Shown here one piece after another: positions 10,621 to 22,173 of a stretch of 64,000 nt of DNA. A program made the translations under genes and the position numbers. The DNA is taken from contig NC_037274.1 of assembly GCF_000002425.4 (NCBI RefSeq), positions 12,448,374 through 12,512,373 on the forward strand, given 5' to 3'. Each line of letters begins with the position of its first letter. Position 1 is the stretch's first letter. Source of the DNA: Physcomitrium patens (lineage: Eukaryota > Streptophyta > Bryopsida > Funariales > Funariaceae). The notes below the pieces were generated by a model. It was not told the DNA's origin. It did no database searches and worked only from the letters and a program-made list of their open reading frames with translations.

Positions 10621-10740
10621 GACAACTTACTTCTTATGATTTAGACAAGACCTTCTTAGCTTGTATCCAATTATTATTCATATATCTAGTTAACTCCATT
10701 TTTTGATCTTGAATCCTTGTCTTATATATAGTCCTTAACA

Positions 10741-11330
10741 ATTTGTCAAGTCTACTATAAAATAATATAAGAAGTTCGATCTTTCTTGAAAAAAAATAGA
10801 TTATTCCTCTTTTTGGAAGTACTAAGCATTCTAGAGGTTGTAAATTATCTTTTTTTAGACTAATATTATTCTATTTTTAATATTATCTTAGTTTTTTTTC
10901 TTTATACCATAAATTAGGTTTTTTTTTCCTTTGAATAGATGTATTTTTTTGATTTTCTATAGTAGAAGGTAGAAAAGTCAATATAATAGATTCAAAAAAG
11001 ATAAAATTAGATTCTATTATTATTATTCTTAAAGCATTGAGGATCAAAACAAAGACTTTGTTGAAGCAGAATAATGTACTATATATGACCATACATAATG
11101 GTGAAGGAGTCGGAGTGCCTCAACCAACACATCAAATAGCAATAGTAGTTCCAAATTTTTAAATAACTATATTTGCTTCAACAAACATTAGAAGTGCATC
11201 CACTCAAGGCAATAATCTGACACCAATAATGACAAAACAACTAAGGATTAGCTTTTTAAAAAAGTTCAATAGTATTTGCTCAAAATTTTATAGTTTTATA
11301 AATTAAGTACAACTAATCACCATGCTTCAA
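10741..11330 (+). pseudogene. A' leader and N-terminal gag relic
   Basis: The first ~150 bp align with the leader of the intact family A element (reverse complement of about 4930-5079). The following translated pieces align with family A gag: the FASTN segment near 11170, LRISFLKKFNS near 11245 matching ALPEKFDG, and FYSFIN near 11290. Stops are frequent and no start codon is convincing. The relic ends before the old minus-strand LTR at about 11420, so the element was truncated. Confidence 0.65.
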
Positions 11331-11419
11331 CTTCTATGATGTATCAGAGATATGAATCTCAAAGAAAGAGAATCCTTGATACATTCTTGTGTCACTGTAG
11401 AGAATTAAAAAGTCACTCA

Positions 11420-11887
11420 AAATGTAATGTAATATTAATTAGAATGGTTATTGGCAAAAAACAAAAAGACTAGAAAGTCTTGAAACAAGACTAAGGACTA
11501 AGATAGCATTGATAAGAATGAAGAAGGCTTCACTCTTACCTCCATATATACTCTTAACTAGGAGCTACGTGGCGATGTCTTATAGGACCTCCAAAACATA
11601 TTGACTTTACTAGCCACATGTCTTAATTTATAAGGTAAGTTATCTATGTATGCACCACATGGTTAGCTTGTTATACAAGCTATTGTATGGAGTTAACTTG
11701 TTCTACAAGCTACCAACATGTGGTTAACTTGTTGGTCAAGTTTCCAACCTATAAATACATCTAAAGTCAATACATCTATGAAGCTTCTAAGAGCTTCACT
11801 AAAAGACTTTATGAAATTAATCTATATATACCTACTTCTACCTTATCATATAAGTAATTATTGAAAGAAATGTATATGTTCGTGATA
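11420..11887 (-). repeat. Decayed 3' LTR of the old family A copy
   Basis: Aligns with about 5160-5631 of the intact LTR, including the remnant of the hairpin (about 11517-11542) and the terminus, which reads CGTGATA here instead of CGTGACA. The first ~80 bp of the LTR are not recognisable. Confidence 0.75.
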
Positions 11888-11900
11888 TTATCTCTCCTTC
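11888..11900 (-). other. Polypurine tract next to the 3' LTR
   Basis: On the minus strand GAAGGAGAGATAA abuts the LTR start. This is the expected place and composition for the plus-strand primer of Ty3 elements, and it fixes the LTR boundary at 11887. Confidence 0.6.
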
Positions 11901-12188
11901 TAAGGATGAGTTTTATAAAGAACAGTCTTCATATATTGAAGAAGTTCAAGATGTAGCAAATTATATTTGTCTTATACTTCAATCTTTGCTCTCTTTAAAG
12001 ATGGTTGATAGGCTCTCTCAACTATCAATAGTGTCCTATACTAGAACAAAAAGACCGCCATGTTATTTAATTATTGTTAAGGCTTTTGTAACTTCTTTCA
12101 AATAAAATATTTGGAACACTGTCAAGAGTTTTTCCTACCTCTAATAAAATCACCAAACAGCCTGAGTCTCTTCCAAGATCGTGATACC

Positions 12189-14297
12189 CATGAGCCCTAA
12201 ATTCACCACTCATTAAATTGACACCACACAATAGGTTCAAGGGATGGAATGGAGGGACTGCCAATTTTGAAATTATTGAGTTAATTTACATGTAGATATT
12301 TGTACTTCAATTCAAATTAATGCCTTCCAAGCAATGGTTAGCAACATTAAATTAAAATATTAAATGAAATTTATTATGCAAATATAGTAAAAATAATTAA
12401 TTAAGTTATTACTATTAATTGATCATAAGAATAAAAACTTAAATTTGAATTAAAAATTAAAGTTAAAAATTAAGTTAAAAAGTTAAGATTAAAACTTAAA
12501 GTTAAAAATTAAATTAAAAAAAGTTAATTTAGAATTAAAATTAAAATTTAAGTTTAAAAGTTAAAGTTGAAAGTTAAGTGAAAATATTAAAGGTTAAAAG
12601 TTAAAACTTAAATTTTATTAGCCAAAAGGTGAAATGTGGAGATTACAAGTCACTATGAAGGTAATAGTAAAAATAAAATAAGAGAGGTGAAAGCGAAGGT
12701 ACCTTGACAACATGCAAGGATTGAATGTAGCAATCCACTTATACTCCAAAAGTTGCCAAAATTTGTAATCAGCTTTGATTTAAAATTCTTAGCTTGTTGC
12801 AAGGCTAACTTAAAGATGCTCGAGATCCAACAATTTTAGTTGTAATCTAATAATCCAATTGTGAGAATTCCTCCTTTGAAGTTGAGTGATCTAAATTGTC
12901 ATGGCGACAAACCCTCTTCACTTTGAAATTCACTAAAAATTCAGATTGTCATAAAATCCAAAAAAACTTATGCCTCTCAGAGCTCAGCCTATAGATCTTG
13001 ATTCTCCTAAAATTTCAAATAAATTCAATTATCAGGCACTAAGAAATGCCTTTTCAAACTCGATTGATTCAAACTGCAAAGGCAGTCGATTCCCTCAAAT
13101 TCAAAAATTCACCAAAAATGCCTTCTTACTCCAAATCAAGCGAGTCTTATCTTGTCCGAAATCTGACAACAAAATCTACAATAATTTAAAATTTCACATT
13201 GAAAAAAAAGAAATTGAGTGATTGATTGAAAAAAATCCGAGGTCCTTGAATCCCTTGGGATATTTGGAAGGCCGAGGAGCTATCTACCTTGATGAAGCAT
13301 ATTTTATAACTTAATGATTATCCTTCACAATTCAAAATCCATGCACATACAATCACAAGGTTCAAAATGAGATTTAAAATCTAAATAAAATTAAGATTAG
13401 GATTTTAGCCAAATTTTGGCATGGCTTTGTCTTTCATCCAAAAGAAGAGAGAAAAGAATTGAAAAACCAAGCTTCTCTTATATAATTGAGTGGAGGCTCA
13501 TAGAAGGGTGGCTACATTTCCATCCTTGATTTTTAAGATCCCTAATCTAGATCTACAGCCTTCATTCATCCAAGAGCCAATTTCGTTACTAAAGTTGATG
13601 GATCTTATAAGTGGTCAAGAAAGAAATTTTTGGTAAATCTAACTTCACCATTGTGTTCAAAACACCTTTTTAATCTAAGGTCAACTACTGACATGCCTCA
13701 ATCTATGCTCAATTATAATTTTCATGGAAGTTTTTATTTACAAAGAACTTGATAAACTTTTTGTAATATTCTTCAAAATAAGAATTTCATTGCTTCACTT
13801 GTATTTTGAAGGAGAGGGTACTAATCTTATTTTCTTCACTCCACGGAGTAAATCCACTGCCATCATTGCGTTAAAAAGACTCCCATTAATTAGAAGAACC
13901 ACCATCCTATATAAATTTGTCAAATTTAGAAAAAAATTTAAAATTATCATTGCTAACTTCCCTAAATCTTTCAGAGAATTATAATTCCAACTCTTCAATC
14001 ATATGAATGATTATAATTACACCCATAGGCTTTTATTCAACCTTCATGGTTATAGCTAACAACCTTTAAATTATGAAACTAATTAAGTTATTATTCTTAT
14101 TTTTTAACTCTTATCACTTTAGTCCTAACTAATCTAATTTAAGGAATTAGACTATAATTTATACCAACGAGGATTTTAATCCTAAAAATCATATAAAACT
14201 AAATTCTACTTAAATAAATCTTAATCTAATACGTCTAATCATCATAAAATAGAAAAATAAAAAAAATTAGATTCTAAAGTGTAATTAAGAGCTCACA
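12189..14297. mobile_element. 2.1-kb non-coding insertion in the old family A tail
   Basis: The family A tail is interrupted between the parts matching about 126 and 127 of the intact copy. The insertion ends are CATGAGCCCTAAATT on the left and, reversed, TGTGAGCTCTTAATT on the right, i.e. a near inverted repeat in which the first two bases differ by transitions. The flanking ATACC and ATATC could be a 5-bp target duplication with one change. I see no protein motif. The segment contains a TTAAAGTTAAAAATTA-type minisatellite at 12420-12615. It may be a solo LTR or a non-autonomous element. Confidence 0.5.
12420..12615. repeat. AT-rich minisatellite (AAGTTAAAAATTA-type)
   Basis: Degenerate tandem repeats of about 12-14 bp built from AAAGTTAAAAATTAA. 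Entirely A, T and occasional G; non-coding. Confidence 0.7.
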
Positions 14298-14517
14298 ATA
14301 TCAACCATGTTGTATCTCGTCATGTATTTGAGGAAGAATATGTCGTTCTTAAGGATCTTCATCTTGATTCTATCATCTTGAAGGTTGTGACAATTACAAT
14401 GTCTCACTTGGTAAATCTGCAAATGGTAGTTCTTGAGTTGTGTCTGCTTGTTGTTGCTTCTCCATCTCCTTAACGTCACAAATACATACAAGCTACAAAA
14501 CAAAATAGAAGGTAGAA

Positions 14518-15381
14518 TGTGTGAGTGTAAATTTCACCCCTCTATCCAAATTACAAGTTGGCTTCAATTAAGAGTTGTTTGTAATGGATAGTGTGAAATA
14601 GAAGATGCAATGAACAAGAACAAAAGAAGAAAATAACACAAAGAAGTGAAAGAAATATATGCAAGCAAATACACACTCCAAAACTTAGTCACAGTTTGTT
14701 TACTGTATTATTTTCTAATAAAAGTAAAAGTAAAAAATAAAAAATATATTTTTATATAGGTAATTTTCTTATCTTTCCAATGGTATAAAAAACATGTATA
14801 TCCGAGTTACTATGAGTAAGTTATGAAGGTTTGAAACAACAAGTAAATAAACAAAATGCTAAGTAAAAATATTTTATCTCAAGGATAATTTGTTTATAGA
14901 TCAAGGATTCGAGCCTCACCAAGGCTCACATGTAGTATATAAGGGTGTCTAAGAAACGCCACGAGGCCTTAGTCTTATCCTCCTAACTACCTTCAAGGTG
15001 CTACAACCCATATGGGACTTGTACACCTCCCTTCCTACAAGAAGTAGACTAGCTGCTGGTCCTCCTATTTTCTCCTAGTAAAACTCATTTTTTTGTATTT
15101 TTGACTTCACCATGGTTTTTAAAAACACCCAATTAGCTTCGGGACTTAATATGGCCTTCAAATCTTACTCCCTTTCTTCATAATGGCTTCCGAAGTGGTA
15201 AAACTCATTTTTACCAAGATCTTAATTATTGCTCTAAAAATTCCTAAAAAAATATAAATAAATTCTAAATAAATTCTAAAAAATCCTATAATATTTTTAT
15301 AATTCTAATATCTATGTATGGATATATTTTCCTATCTTGGTTATTTTTGATAATAATAAAAATCAATTGCAATCTATTATA

Positions 15382-15412
<31 letters not shown>

Positions 15413-15742
15413 TAATACCAATAAATAAAATGACACGAGGTTCTTTCTCATGCTTCTTCTAACTACTAACATTTATAGTTTTTATAAGTAGTACATATAG
15501 ATAAAAGACCAATATAAATATTGGTCTTAATAAATAATTCTTATTATTCAACAATGAATAAAAATACTAAACCAATGTAGATAATTGCCTCTAAGACTTA
15601 TTAAGACTCCATTTCTACCACTAACATTATAATTTACTATTTTTCTAAGGATTTCTACACTACTTACTATATAATATGATTAAAAGCATTCTAAATGCAT
15701 ATTTTTATCCTAAAATAATAAGTGAGTCAATTTGATGACTCA
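14518..15742 (+). mobile_element. Solo LTR (1,225 bp) with perfect TAGAA target duplication
   Basis: The segment begins TGTGAGTGTAAATTTC and ends TTGATGACTCA. It is flanked by TAGAA at 14513-14517 and again at 15743-15747, and it interrupts family A sequence whose two halves continue each other exactly. There is no coding content. A possible TATA box (GTATATAAG) near 14936-14944 suggests plus orientation. It contains a TA microsatellite at about 15378-15402. TG...CA ends, 5-bp duplication and absence of an internal region together define a solo LTR left by recombination. Confidence 0.85.
15378..15405. repeat. (TA)n microsatellite
   Basis: About 12 uninterrupted TA units followed by a T run, inside the solo LTR. 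Confidence 0.9.
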
Positions 15743-15909
15743 TAGAATGTTATCTTCTTTTAATCTTGTTTCTTTTATAGGAAAGATTTGCTATCTTCAT
15801 CTTGATTTTGATAGATTTTGTTGATGAAAAGCTTTAACTTTCTTTGTTGCATTTATAAGATTCTTTGATGGCTCTTATGTGCATTCATTAATATTATACC
15901 TATACCTGT

Positions 15910-16700
15910 TGTAGAATAGATATTAATTTATTTTTGAAAGATATCTGTAAAATATATTAATAGTCCATATAATAGGAAATTCAAGAGGATGGATGAGTGA
16001 TTTAATTATTAAAAGTGATTAATTATAGAATTACAGTTAGAATCTGGAGAATCAAGGGAAAGTATATAGGAGTTGTAGAAGTTAATTAGAGTGCCACACT
16101 GTGAGAGTCATGAGCCGAGGGCCATCGCTGTGATAGTGTGAGCCAGGGTAAGCTTGGTGCTACTTCTTTTCTTTTGTTTGTTATTTTCTTTGAATAAGCG
16201 GATTGAGAGTTTCTGAATATTGTGAAGTGAATTATGGAATGGAAATATGATTGGTATTATTTGAGAAGAAGAAAGATTGAATGCTAAAATCTGATTATAG
16301 TTCAGTAGAGAGAATGAGTTTGTGTTTGTGTGAAACACTGTAATGTGAATGGCAGTTTTGTGTGAAGAATTCCATTGATTAGAATGAGGGTAATTGTGTA
16401 CTGAAAGCTATCACGGCACAGTATTACAATTAGAGATTATGAGGGTGAATATATTGGTGGAAATAGAAGTTATTGGTATGACTGAATTGCTGTAAGGAAG
16501 AGACCGATAAGATGAAGGAGGATATTATAGTTTTCTTATATGTTAAGATATTGGAAATAGAGATGATACATTTAGGAGGTAATTGATTGTGTGACCTTAA
16601 CATGAATGCTTAAGCAACTAGTCATTTTCCGTGTTCGAATCCCCTTATACGGATTTATTCTCATTAGATTAATTTGGAATAAGTAAAACGAGCAATCACA
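15910..16700 (+). repeat. Left LTR of the palindrome (791 bp)
   Basis: Starts TGTAGAATAGATATTAAT and ends AGCAATCACA, three bases before the primer-binding site. It matches the right LTR 22174-22964 in reverse orientation: the outermost ~180 bp differ at many sites, the rest is almost identical. It is the same LTR family as 42418-43184, 47728-48507 and 29509-30170. Confidence 0.88.
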
Positions 16701-16703
16701 TTT

Positions 16704-16721
16704 TGGCACCGTTGTCGAGGA
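16704..16721 (+). other. Primer-binding site, tRNA-Asp type
   Basis: TGGCACCGTTGTCGAGGA follows the LTR after three bases. It resembles the complement of plant tRNA-Asp 3' ends (TGGCGCCGTTGCCGGGGA) with three differences, all transitions. Confidence 0.75.
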
Positions 16722-16813
16722 GTGATAATAGCTTTGAATGTTAAGAATTAATTACCAAACCTGTGAAAAAATTGACAAAGGAAGACGATTTCAGTAGTGT
16801 TTGAAGCAAGATT

Positions 16814-18532
16814 ATGGTTAATAAGAATGAGAGCATTGCATCGAAGAAAATAAATCAGTTGAGAGAAAGACATGGAAGAGTGCAAGGAAAGAACTTGCTT
16901 AGAGAGGAGCAAGAACGTAATCTTAAAAAAAAGCATCGACAGAATTGGATTAAACCATGGTTGCAAGCTTGTCGGTGTATTCAAATATATCAAGAACTGG
17001 ACAGATTGTTAATTCTGCAGTCATATGTACCATTAGAAAAATTGCCAAGAACACTCGCGGGAAATTTTGTTAACATTCTAGTGGAAATCTAGAGGCCGTT
17101 AATTGAAAGAGAAGGAGGCGTAGAAGAATTTGGTACTCCATTGGAGATTTTTTCAGTAGGGGATATCGCTGAAACGAGCAATAGTAGCTCTTCAGATTGA
17201 CACAAATTGGTCGCCAATAAAGATAACTATATTGTATTTCAAAATCTGACATTTTTACCTGTAACTCAACCAATAAAACTAATTACAAAAAATAACAGTA
17301 AATCGAGGAGCATTGAAAGCTCGGAAATTAGAATAAGAAAAAGTAAAGATTATTTTAAAATGGAGTTTAGCAGAACAAGAAATTCAATGGCGTCAAGAGG
17401 ACCAGCCATTTCGATTGCAGTACAAATGGGTGTAGTAGGCGATCGTATGACTAGTGTCGTGCTACTACCTACTTTTTGGAGATTTATGGGTGCAGATCCC
17501 GATAAACATTTGTCTCAGTTTCTTACAACATGTGTAGCTAATAATGGCAGAACTAAAGATATTTGATTGCGATGGCTACCAACGACCTTAAAAGATACGG
17601 CATTTGAATGGTATAACTGCCAATCAATCGATCAATTTTCGAATTGGGAAGCATTGAAGAATACATTTTTATCTCATTTTTGGCCAATTGGTTTTGAGGA
17701 CCACCTTCGAGAGAGAATAATGAACAGCAAAATGATCCTAAGAGAGGCGGTGGAATCGTACTATGGCTGAGTGGCTGATATATTCAGTAAGTGGCCGAAT
17801 CACCAAATGTCAAAGACATTTATCTTATCCATATTAATCAATGGTTTGCACCTACCAGAGCTAAAAATGTTTGTAAAGGAAGCTCAACCCGTTACAGGGG
17901 CCGCATCACTTAATAGAGCCAAGGTTTGGGAGGAATACCATTATGATTAGTTTTTAATTACGGGAGCCACGATGATTCCAGTTCAAGGTAGATATCAAAA
18001 TCTGACTTGGAACAAATTAGTGGGTAGTTATCCACGGATGTTAGAAATAGGGGCCAATTCCAATACCAATATTTAGGGGCCAGTTAATGTCACCCCATTG
18101 CAAGCTATACCACCGAACATAACAACAACGTATGCTCCATATTTTTCATAACAACAATAAGCATTAACTATAGTAGAGATACCAATAATACCAGCTCTAA
18201 AAGATTCCAATGAAACCTTGTTATTGAATTTGACAAAGAAAATGGAGGAAATGGCCGTTAATATGGCCAAAGATAAAGAGAAGAGGCAAAAGCCTACCAA
18301 TACTAGGACCAATGTATGATGCAGTAATTGTAAGGGCCACGGTCATTCTATAACAGAATGCCCCTCACCCTCACAAATAATAGGTCAATGTATATTTTGC
18401 GGAGGAAAGCACCTAACAGTAAATTATTGGAATTGACAAAGACAACAACAACAATTTAGTAATCAGACCATGATCCCACCAACCCAGTGGGACAATCAAG
18501 TATACACAGGAAATACGTTTGGATAGAATAGA
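16814..18532 (+). pseudogene. Family B gag, left copy of the palindrome
   Basis: Pieces of one gag frame are separated by stops at 17090-17092, 17198-17200, 17564-17566, 17768-17770 and others; the right copy carries the same ones, so they predate the duplication or were homogenised. Recognisable blocks are PTFWRFMGADPDKHLSQF (17467-17520), LRWLPTTLKDTAFEWYN (17570-17620) and the WEALKNTFLSHFWPIGFED capsid segment (17647-17703). After 18310 come cysteine-rich zinc-knuckle remains (CSNCKGHGHS-like, then CIFCGGKHLT). It ends abruptly at 18532, where the sequence jumps to the protease-RT linker. Confidence 0.8.
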
Positions 18533-18632
18533 GTCAGCACATTAGAACCAGATTTGGGTGATTCTCATATGTCAGATAATACAATTATCCAACATATGAA
18601 AATCATCCATATCTGGTTACAACGTGCTGACT
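18533..18632. repeat. Inner inverted repeat at the fusion point of the palindrome
   Basis: About 39-47-bp arms (18533-18579 and 18586-18632) pair with roughly 85-90% identity around a very short centre. Both arms, each read outward-to-centre, encode the same VSTL-P-DHM-type linker that in the other family B element lies between protease and RT (about 33400-33450). The two element copies are therefore joined at the same point of the sequence. Confidence 0.75.
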
Positions 18633-20341
18633 CTTTTGACTACAAGATTGTTCATCCATTCGGCAATAGTATGATCCCAGTTAGTGGCATCCACGTGATG
18701 CAATATATATTCACCGGGACTTCCACATTGGTGGATTCCTACCTTTGCTGTTGAAGTGTTTTGCCCTACCTCAAATTACGATGAACCTATAGCATCGTCA
18801 TCTGTCTCAATCGATTGACTCTCGTCGTCCAATGTAAATTTTGAAGTATTTTTTTAATAGTACATAAATTTTGATTTTGGGAATTAAGATTCTCCATGAT
18901 ATTGTACTGGATACATCTGTAGAACAATTTGGTCATGGCCTTTTCTAATTGTCAATATACCTCGATCCCAATTGTTCTTAGCTTTGGCTTGATAAAGCCA
19001 AGGTCTGCCCAATAAAATGGGATATGATAATGTAGAACTCTATAATTGAAATACAATATAATCAATTTTGTATATCAATCCCGCGATTACAGTGGCAATA
19101 TTGCGTAAGATTCCCATTGGCTTTACCCGACTATGATCTGCCATTCCCAATATCAATATCATAGGTAGTAATTGCTTTAGATTCAAGTCCTCCATTCTAT
19201 ACGCATTCATTAAATTCACATTGGAGCTACCATCGACTTGTATCCCTGGAATTAAAACACCATCGATTGATACATCGATTGTTGATGCTCCTGGATCTAG
19301 ATTTAAGCTAACTTCATGAATTTCTATAGAGTGGGATCTTCGTCATATTAACGCTGAATTTAATGTAGATCGACATTCCGGTGCTACAGCCAAAAGTTGC
19401 TTCATTGTAATTGAAGGTTGAATAACATCTAAATCCTTCAGAATGTCATAGGGTTCTATATTAAGAGTAATTTCCAATGTTCTTTTGTATTTCATTGGTT
19501 TGAATTTTACTCCCTGAGGTAAGATAGTCTTCCGCCCTGGACTCAGAATTGAAACAGTAGCCAGGGCTTCCTTAGAATTTCCGCCCCCGAGAAGATCTTT
19601 CAATAGATAGGACGTTTCTCAAAACTACATAGAGATAAGAACTACTTGTAATGGAACTGAACCCTCCATAATTGGGACCTCATTGGGTTGTATCATCGAG
19701 TCAGGTCTCATATTGGATACGAAGCCTATAATAGGACCTGGATTGGATAGTCCGCTAATTGGGTCAAATTGGTCTTTTGCATCGGGATTACCCAAATGTT
19801 GAATTAATGCTTTTCCCTTTTGCTGACTTGGGATAAGAACAGCTTGGACACATTCCACCTAATTTATCAAAGAATCTTGAGGACCTCGATTTATCTCCTC
19901 AAATTTTCCTTGGCTTTGGATCTGCTGATCTCGATTATTAACATTGAACGGAGCATTACATTGCTGATACTTATGCCCCGATTGCTTGTAATTTCTACAA
20001 ACTGGTACATAATTGTCATTGGCTCTGGGATTGAGACATTCATTGGCATAATGAGCAATTTGTTTGCAACGAAAACAACAAAGTGGTCTTCTTGCACCTC
20101 CATCATGCATATTGGGTGCCTCCATCAATATATACCTACTAGGCTTGTTCCATGTAGGGTTAGAAAATGATCCTAGTTGTCACGTTGGTATTAAGAGAAC
20201 TTAGTTTGATGACGTTGGTGGAGCATATTACTGATACCTCTACTGCTTCTTACCGTAGTTCTAGGAGTTCGATGCAGATCCATGATTAAAATTAGAACTT
20301 TGAAAGTTATTAAATGCTCGATTTTGTCAATTAAATCGATT
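18633..20341 (-). pseudogene. Family B zinc knuckle and protease, present only in the right copy
   Basis: Continuation of the right-hand gag on the minus strand. From 20128 a double zinc-knuckle region reads CFRCKQIAHYANEC, then a second Cys-rich block with VPVCRNYKQSGH. The acidic linker follows (19858-19625), then a domain with TLEITLNIEPYDILKDL (19520-19450). The retroviral-type protease core is at about 19230-18980, with VDGSSNVNLM around the catalytic Asp and a terminal SYPILLG-like motif near 19010. Stops interrupt it in several places. The left copy lacks this 1.7 kb. Family B proteases at 32770-33050 and 44560-44900 align with it. Confidence 0.75.
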
Positions 20342-22060
20342 TCTATTCTATCCAAACGTATTTCCTGTGTATACTTGATTGTCCCACTGGGTTGGTGGGA
20401 TCATGGTCTGATTACTAAATTGTTGTTGTTGTCTTTGTCAATTCCAATAATTTACTGTTAGGTGCTTTCCTCCGCAAAATATACATTGACCTATTATTTG
20501 TGAGGGTGAGGGGCATTCTGTTATAGAATGACCGTGGCCCTTACAATTACTGCATCATACATTGGTCCTAGTATTGGTAGGCTTTTGCCTCTTCTCTTTA
20601 TCTTTGGCCATATTAACGGCCATTTCCTCCATTTTCTTTGTCAAATTCAATAACAAGGTTTCATTGGAATCTTTTAGAGCTGGTATTATTGGTATCTCTA
20701 CTATAGTTAATGCTTATTGTTGATATGAAAAATATGGAGCATACGTTGTTGTTATGTTCGGTGGTATAGCTTGCAATGGGGTGACATTAACTGGCCCCTA
20801 AATATTGGTATTGGAATTGGCCCCTATTTCTAACATCCGTGGATAACTACCCACTAATTTGTTCCAAGTCAGATTTTGATATCTACCTTGAACTGGAATC
20901 ATCGTGGCTCCCGTAATTAAAAACTAATCATAATGGTATTCCTCCCAAACCTTGGCTCTATTAAGTGATGCGGCCCCTGTAACGGGTTGAGCTTCCTTTA
21001 CAAACATTTTTAGCTCTGGTAGGTGCAAACCATTGATTAATATGGATAAGATAAATGTCTTTGACATTTGGTGATTCGGCCACTTACTGAATATATCAGC
21101 CACTCAGCCATAGTACGATTCCACCGCCTCTCTTAGGATCATTTTGCTGTTCATTATTCTCTCTCGAAGGTGGTCCTCAAAACCAATTGGCCAAAAATGA
21201 GATAAAAATGTATTCTTCAATGCTTCCCAATTCGAAAATTGATCGACTGATTGGCAGTTATACCATTCAAATGCCGTATCTTTTAAGGTCGTTGGTAGCC
21301 ATCGCAATCAAATATCTTTAGTTCTGCCATTATTAGCTACACATGTTGTAAGAAACTGAGACAAATGTTTATCGGGATCTGCACCCATAAATCTCCAAAA
21401 AGTAGGTAGTAGCACGACACTAGTCATATGATCGCCTACTACACCCATTTGTACTGCAATCGAAATGGCTGGTCCTCTTGACGCCATTGAATTTCTTGTT
21501 TTGCTAAACTCCATTTTAAAATAATCTTTATTTTTCCTTATTCTAATTTCCGAGCTTTCAATGCTCCTCGATTTACTGTTATTTTTTGTAATTAGTTTTA
21601 TTGGTTGAGTTACAGGTAAAAATGTCAGATTTTGAAATACAATATAGTTATCTTTATTGGCGACCAATTTGTGTCAATCTGAAGAGCTACTATTGCTCGT
21701 TTCAGCGATATCCCCTACTGAAAAAATCTCCAATGGAGTACCAAATTCTTCTACGCCTCCTTCTCTTTCAATTAACGGCCTCTAGATTTCCACTAGAATG
21801 TTAACAAAATTTCCCGCGAGTGTTCTTGGCAATTTTTCTAATGGTACATATGACTGCAGAATTAACAATCTGTCCAGTTCTTGATATATTTGAATACACC
21901 GACAAGCTTGCAACCATGGTTTAATCCAATTCTGTCGATGCTTTTTTTTAAGATTACGTTCTTGCTCCTCTCTAAGCAAGTTCTTTCCTTGCACTCTTCC
22001 ATGTCTTTCTCTCAACTGATTTATTTTCTTCGATGCAATGCTCTCATTTTTATTAACCAT
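20342..22060 (-). pseudogene. Family B gag, right copy of the palindrome
   Basis: Mirror image of the left gag (16814-18532), over 99% identical by eye. The few protein differences include Arg to Lys in the FSRTRN block, Ser to Asn just before it, Arg to His in GDRM and Ile to Val in CQSIDQ; the underlying base changes are transitions. It shares the left copy's stops. It continues without a break into the zinc-knuckle and protease region, so this is the more complete copy. Confidence 0.8.
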
Positions 22061-22152
22061 AATCTTGCTTCAAACACTACTGAAATCGTCTTCCTTTGTC
22101 AATTTTTTCACAGGTTTGGTAATTAATTCTTAACATTCAAAGCTATTATCAC

Positions 22153-22170
22153 TCCCCGACAACGGTGCCA
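22153..22170 (-). other. Primer-binding site of the right copy, tRNA-Asp type
   Basis: On the minus strand TGGCACCGTTGTCGGGGA, one base closer to the tRNA-Asp complement than the left copy. It is three bases inside the right LTR. Confidence 0.75.
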
Positions 22171-22173
22171 AAA

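Larger units (their letters stand above)
10319..10740 (+). repeat. A'-type LTR (422 bp), 5' LTR of a truncated element
   Basis: Ends are TGTTATGGACATAC and TCCTTAACA, giving TGTTA...TAACA termini. A TATA box lies at 10583-10590. The same LTR family recurs at 26561. Immediately to the right, leader and gag sequence similar to family A follow in the plus direction, so this is a 5' LTR. The flanking 5-mers do not match, as expected if the rest of the element is lost. Confidence 0.75.

Noticed and set aside
13724-13998. Overlapping short frames on both strands inside the 2.1-kb insertion
   Set aside because: Neither shows a known domain, and both sit in non-coding, compositionally simple sequence.
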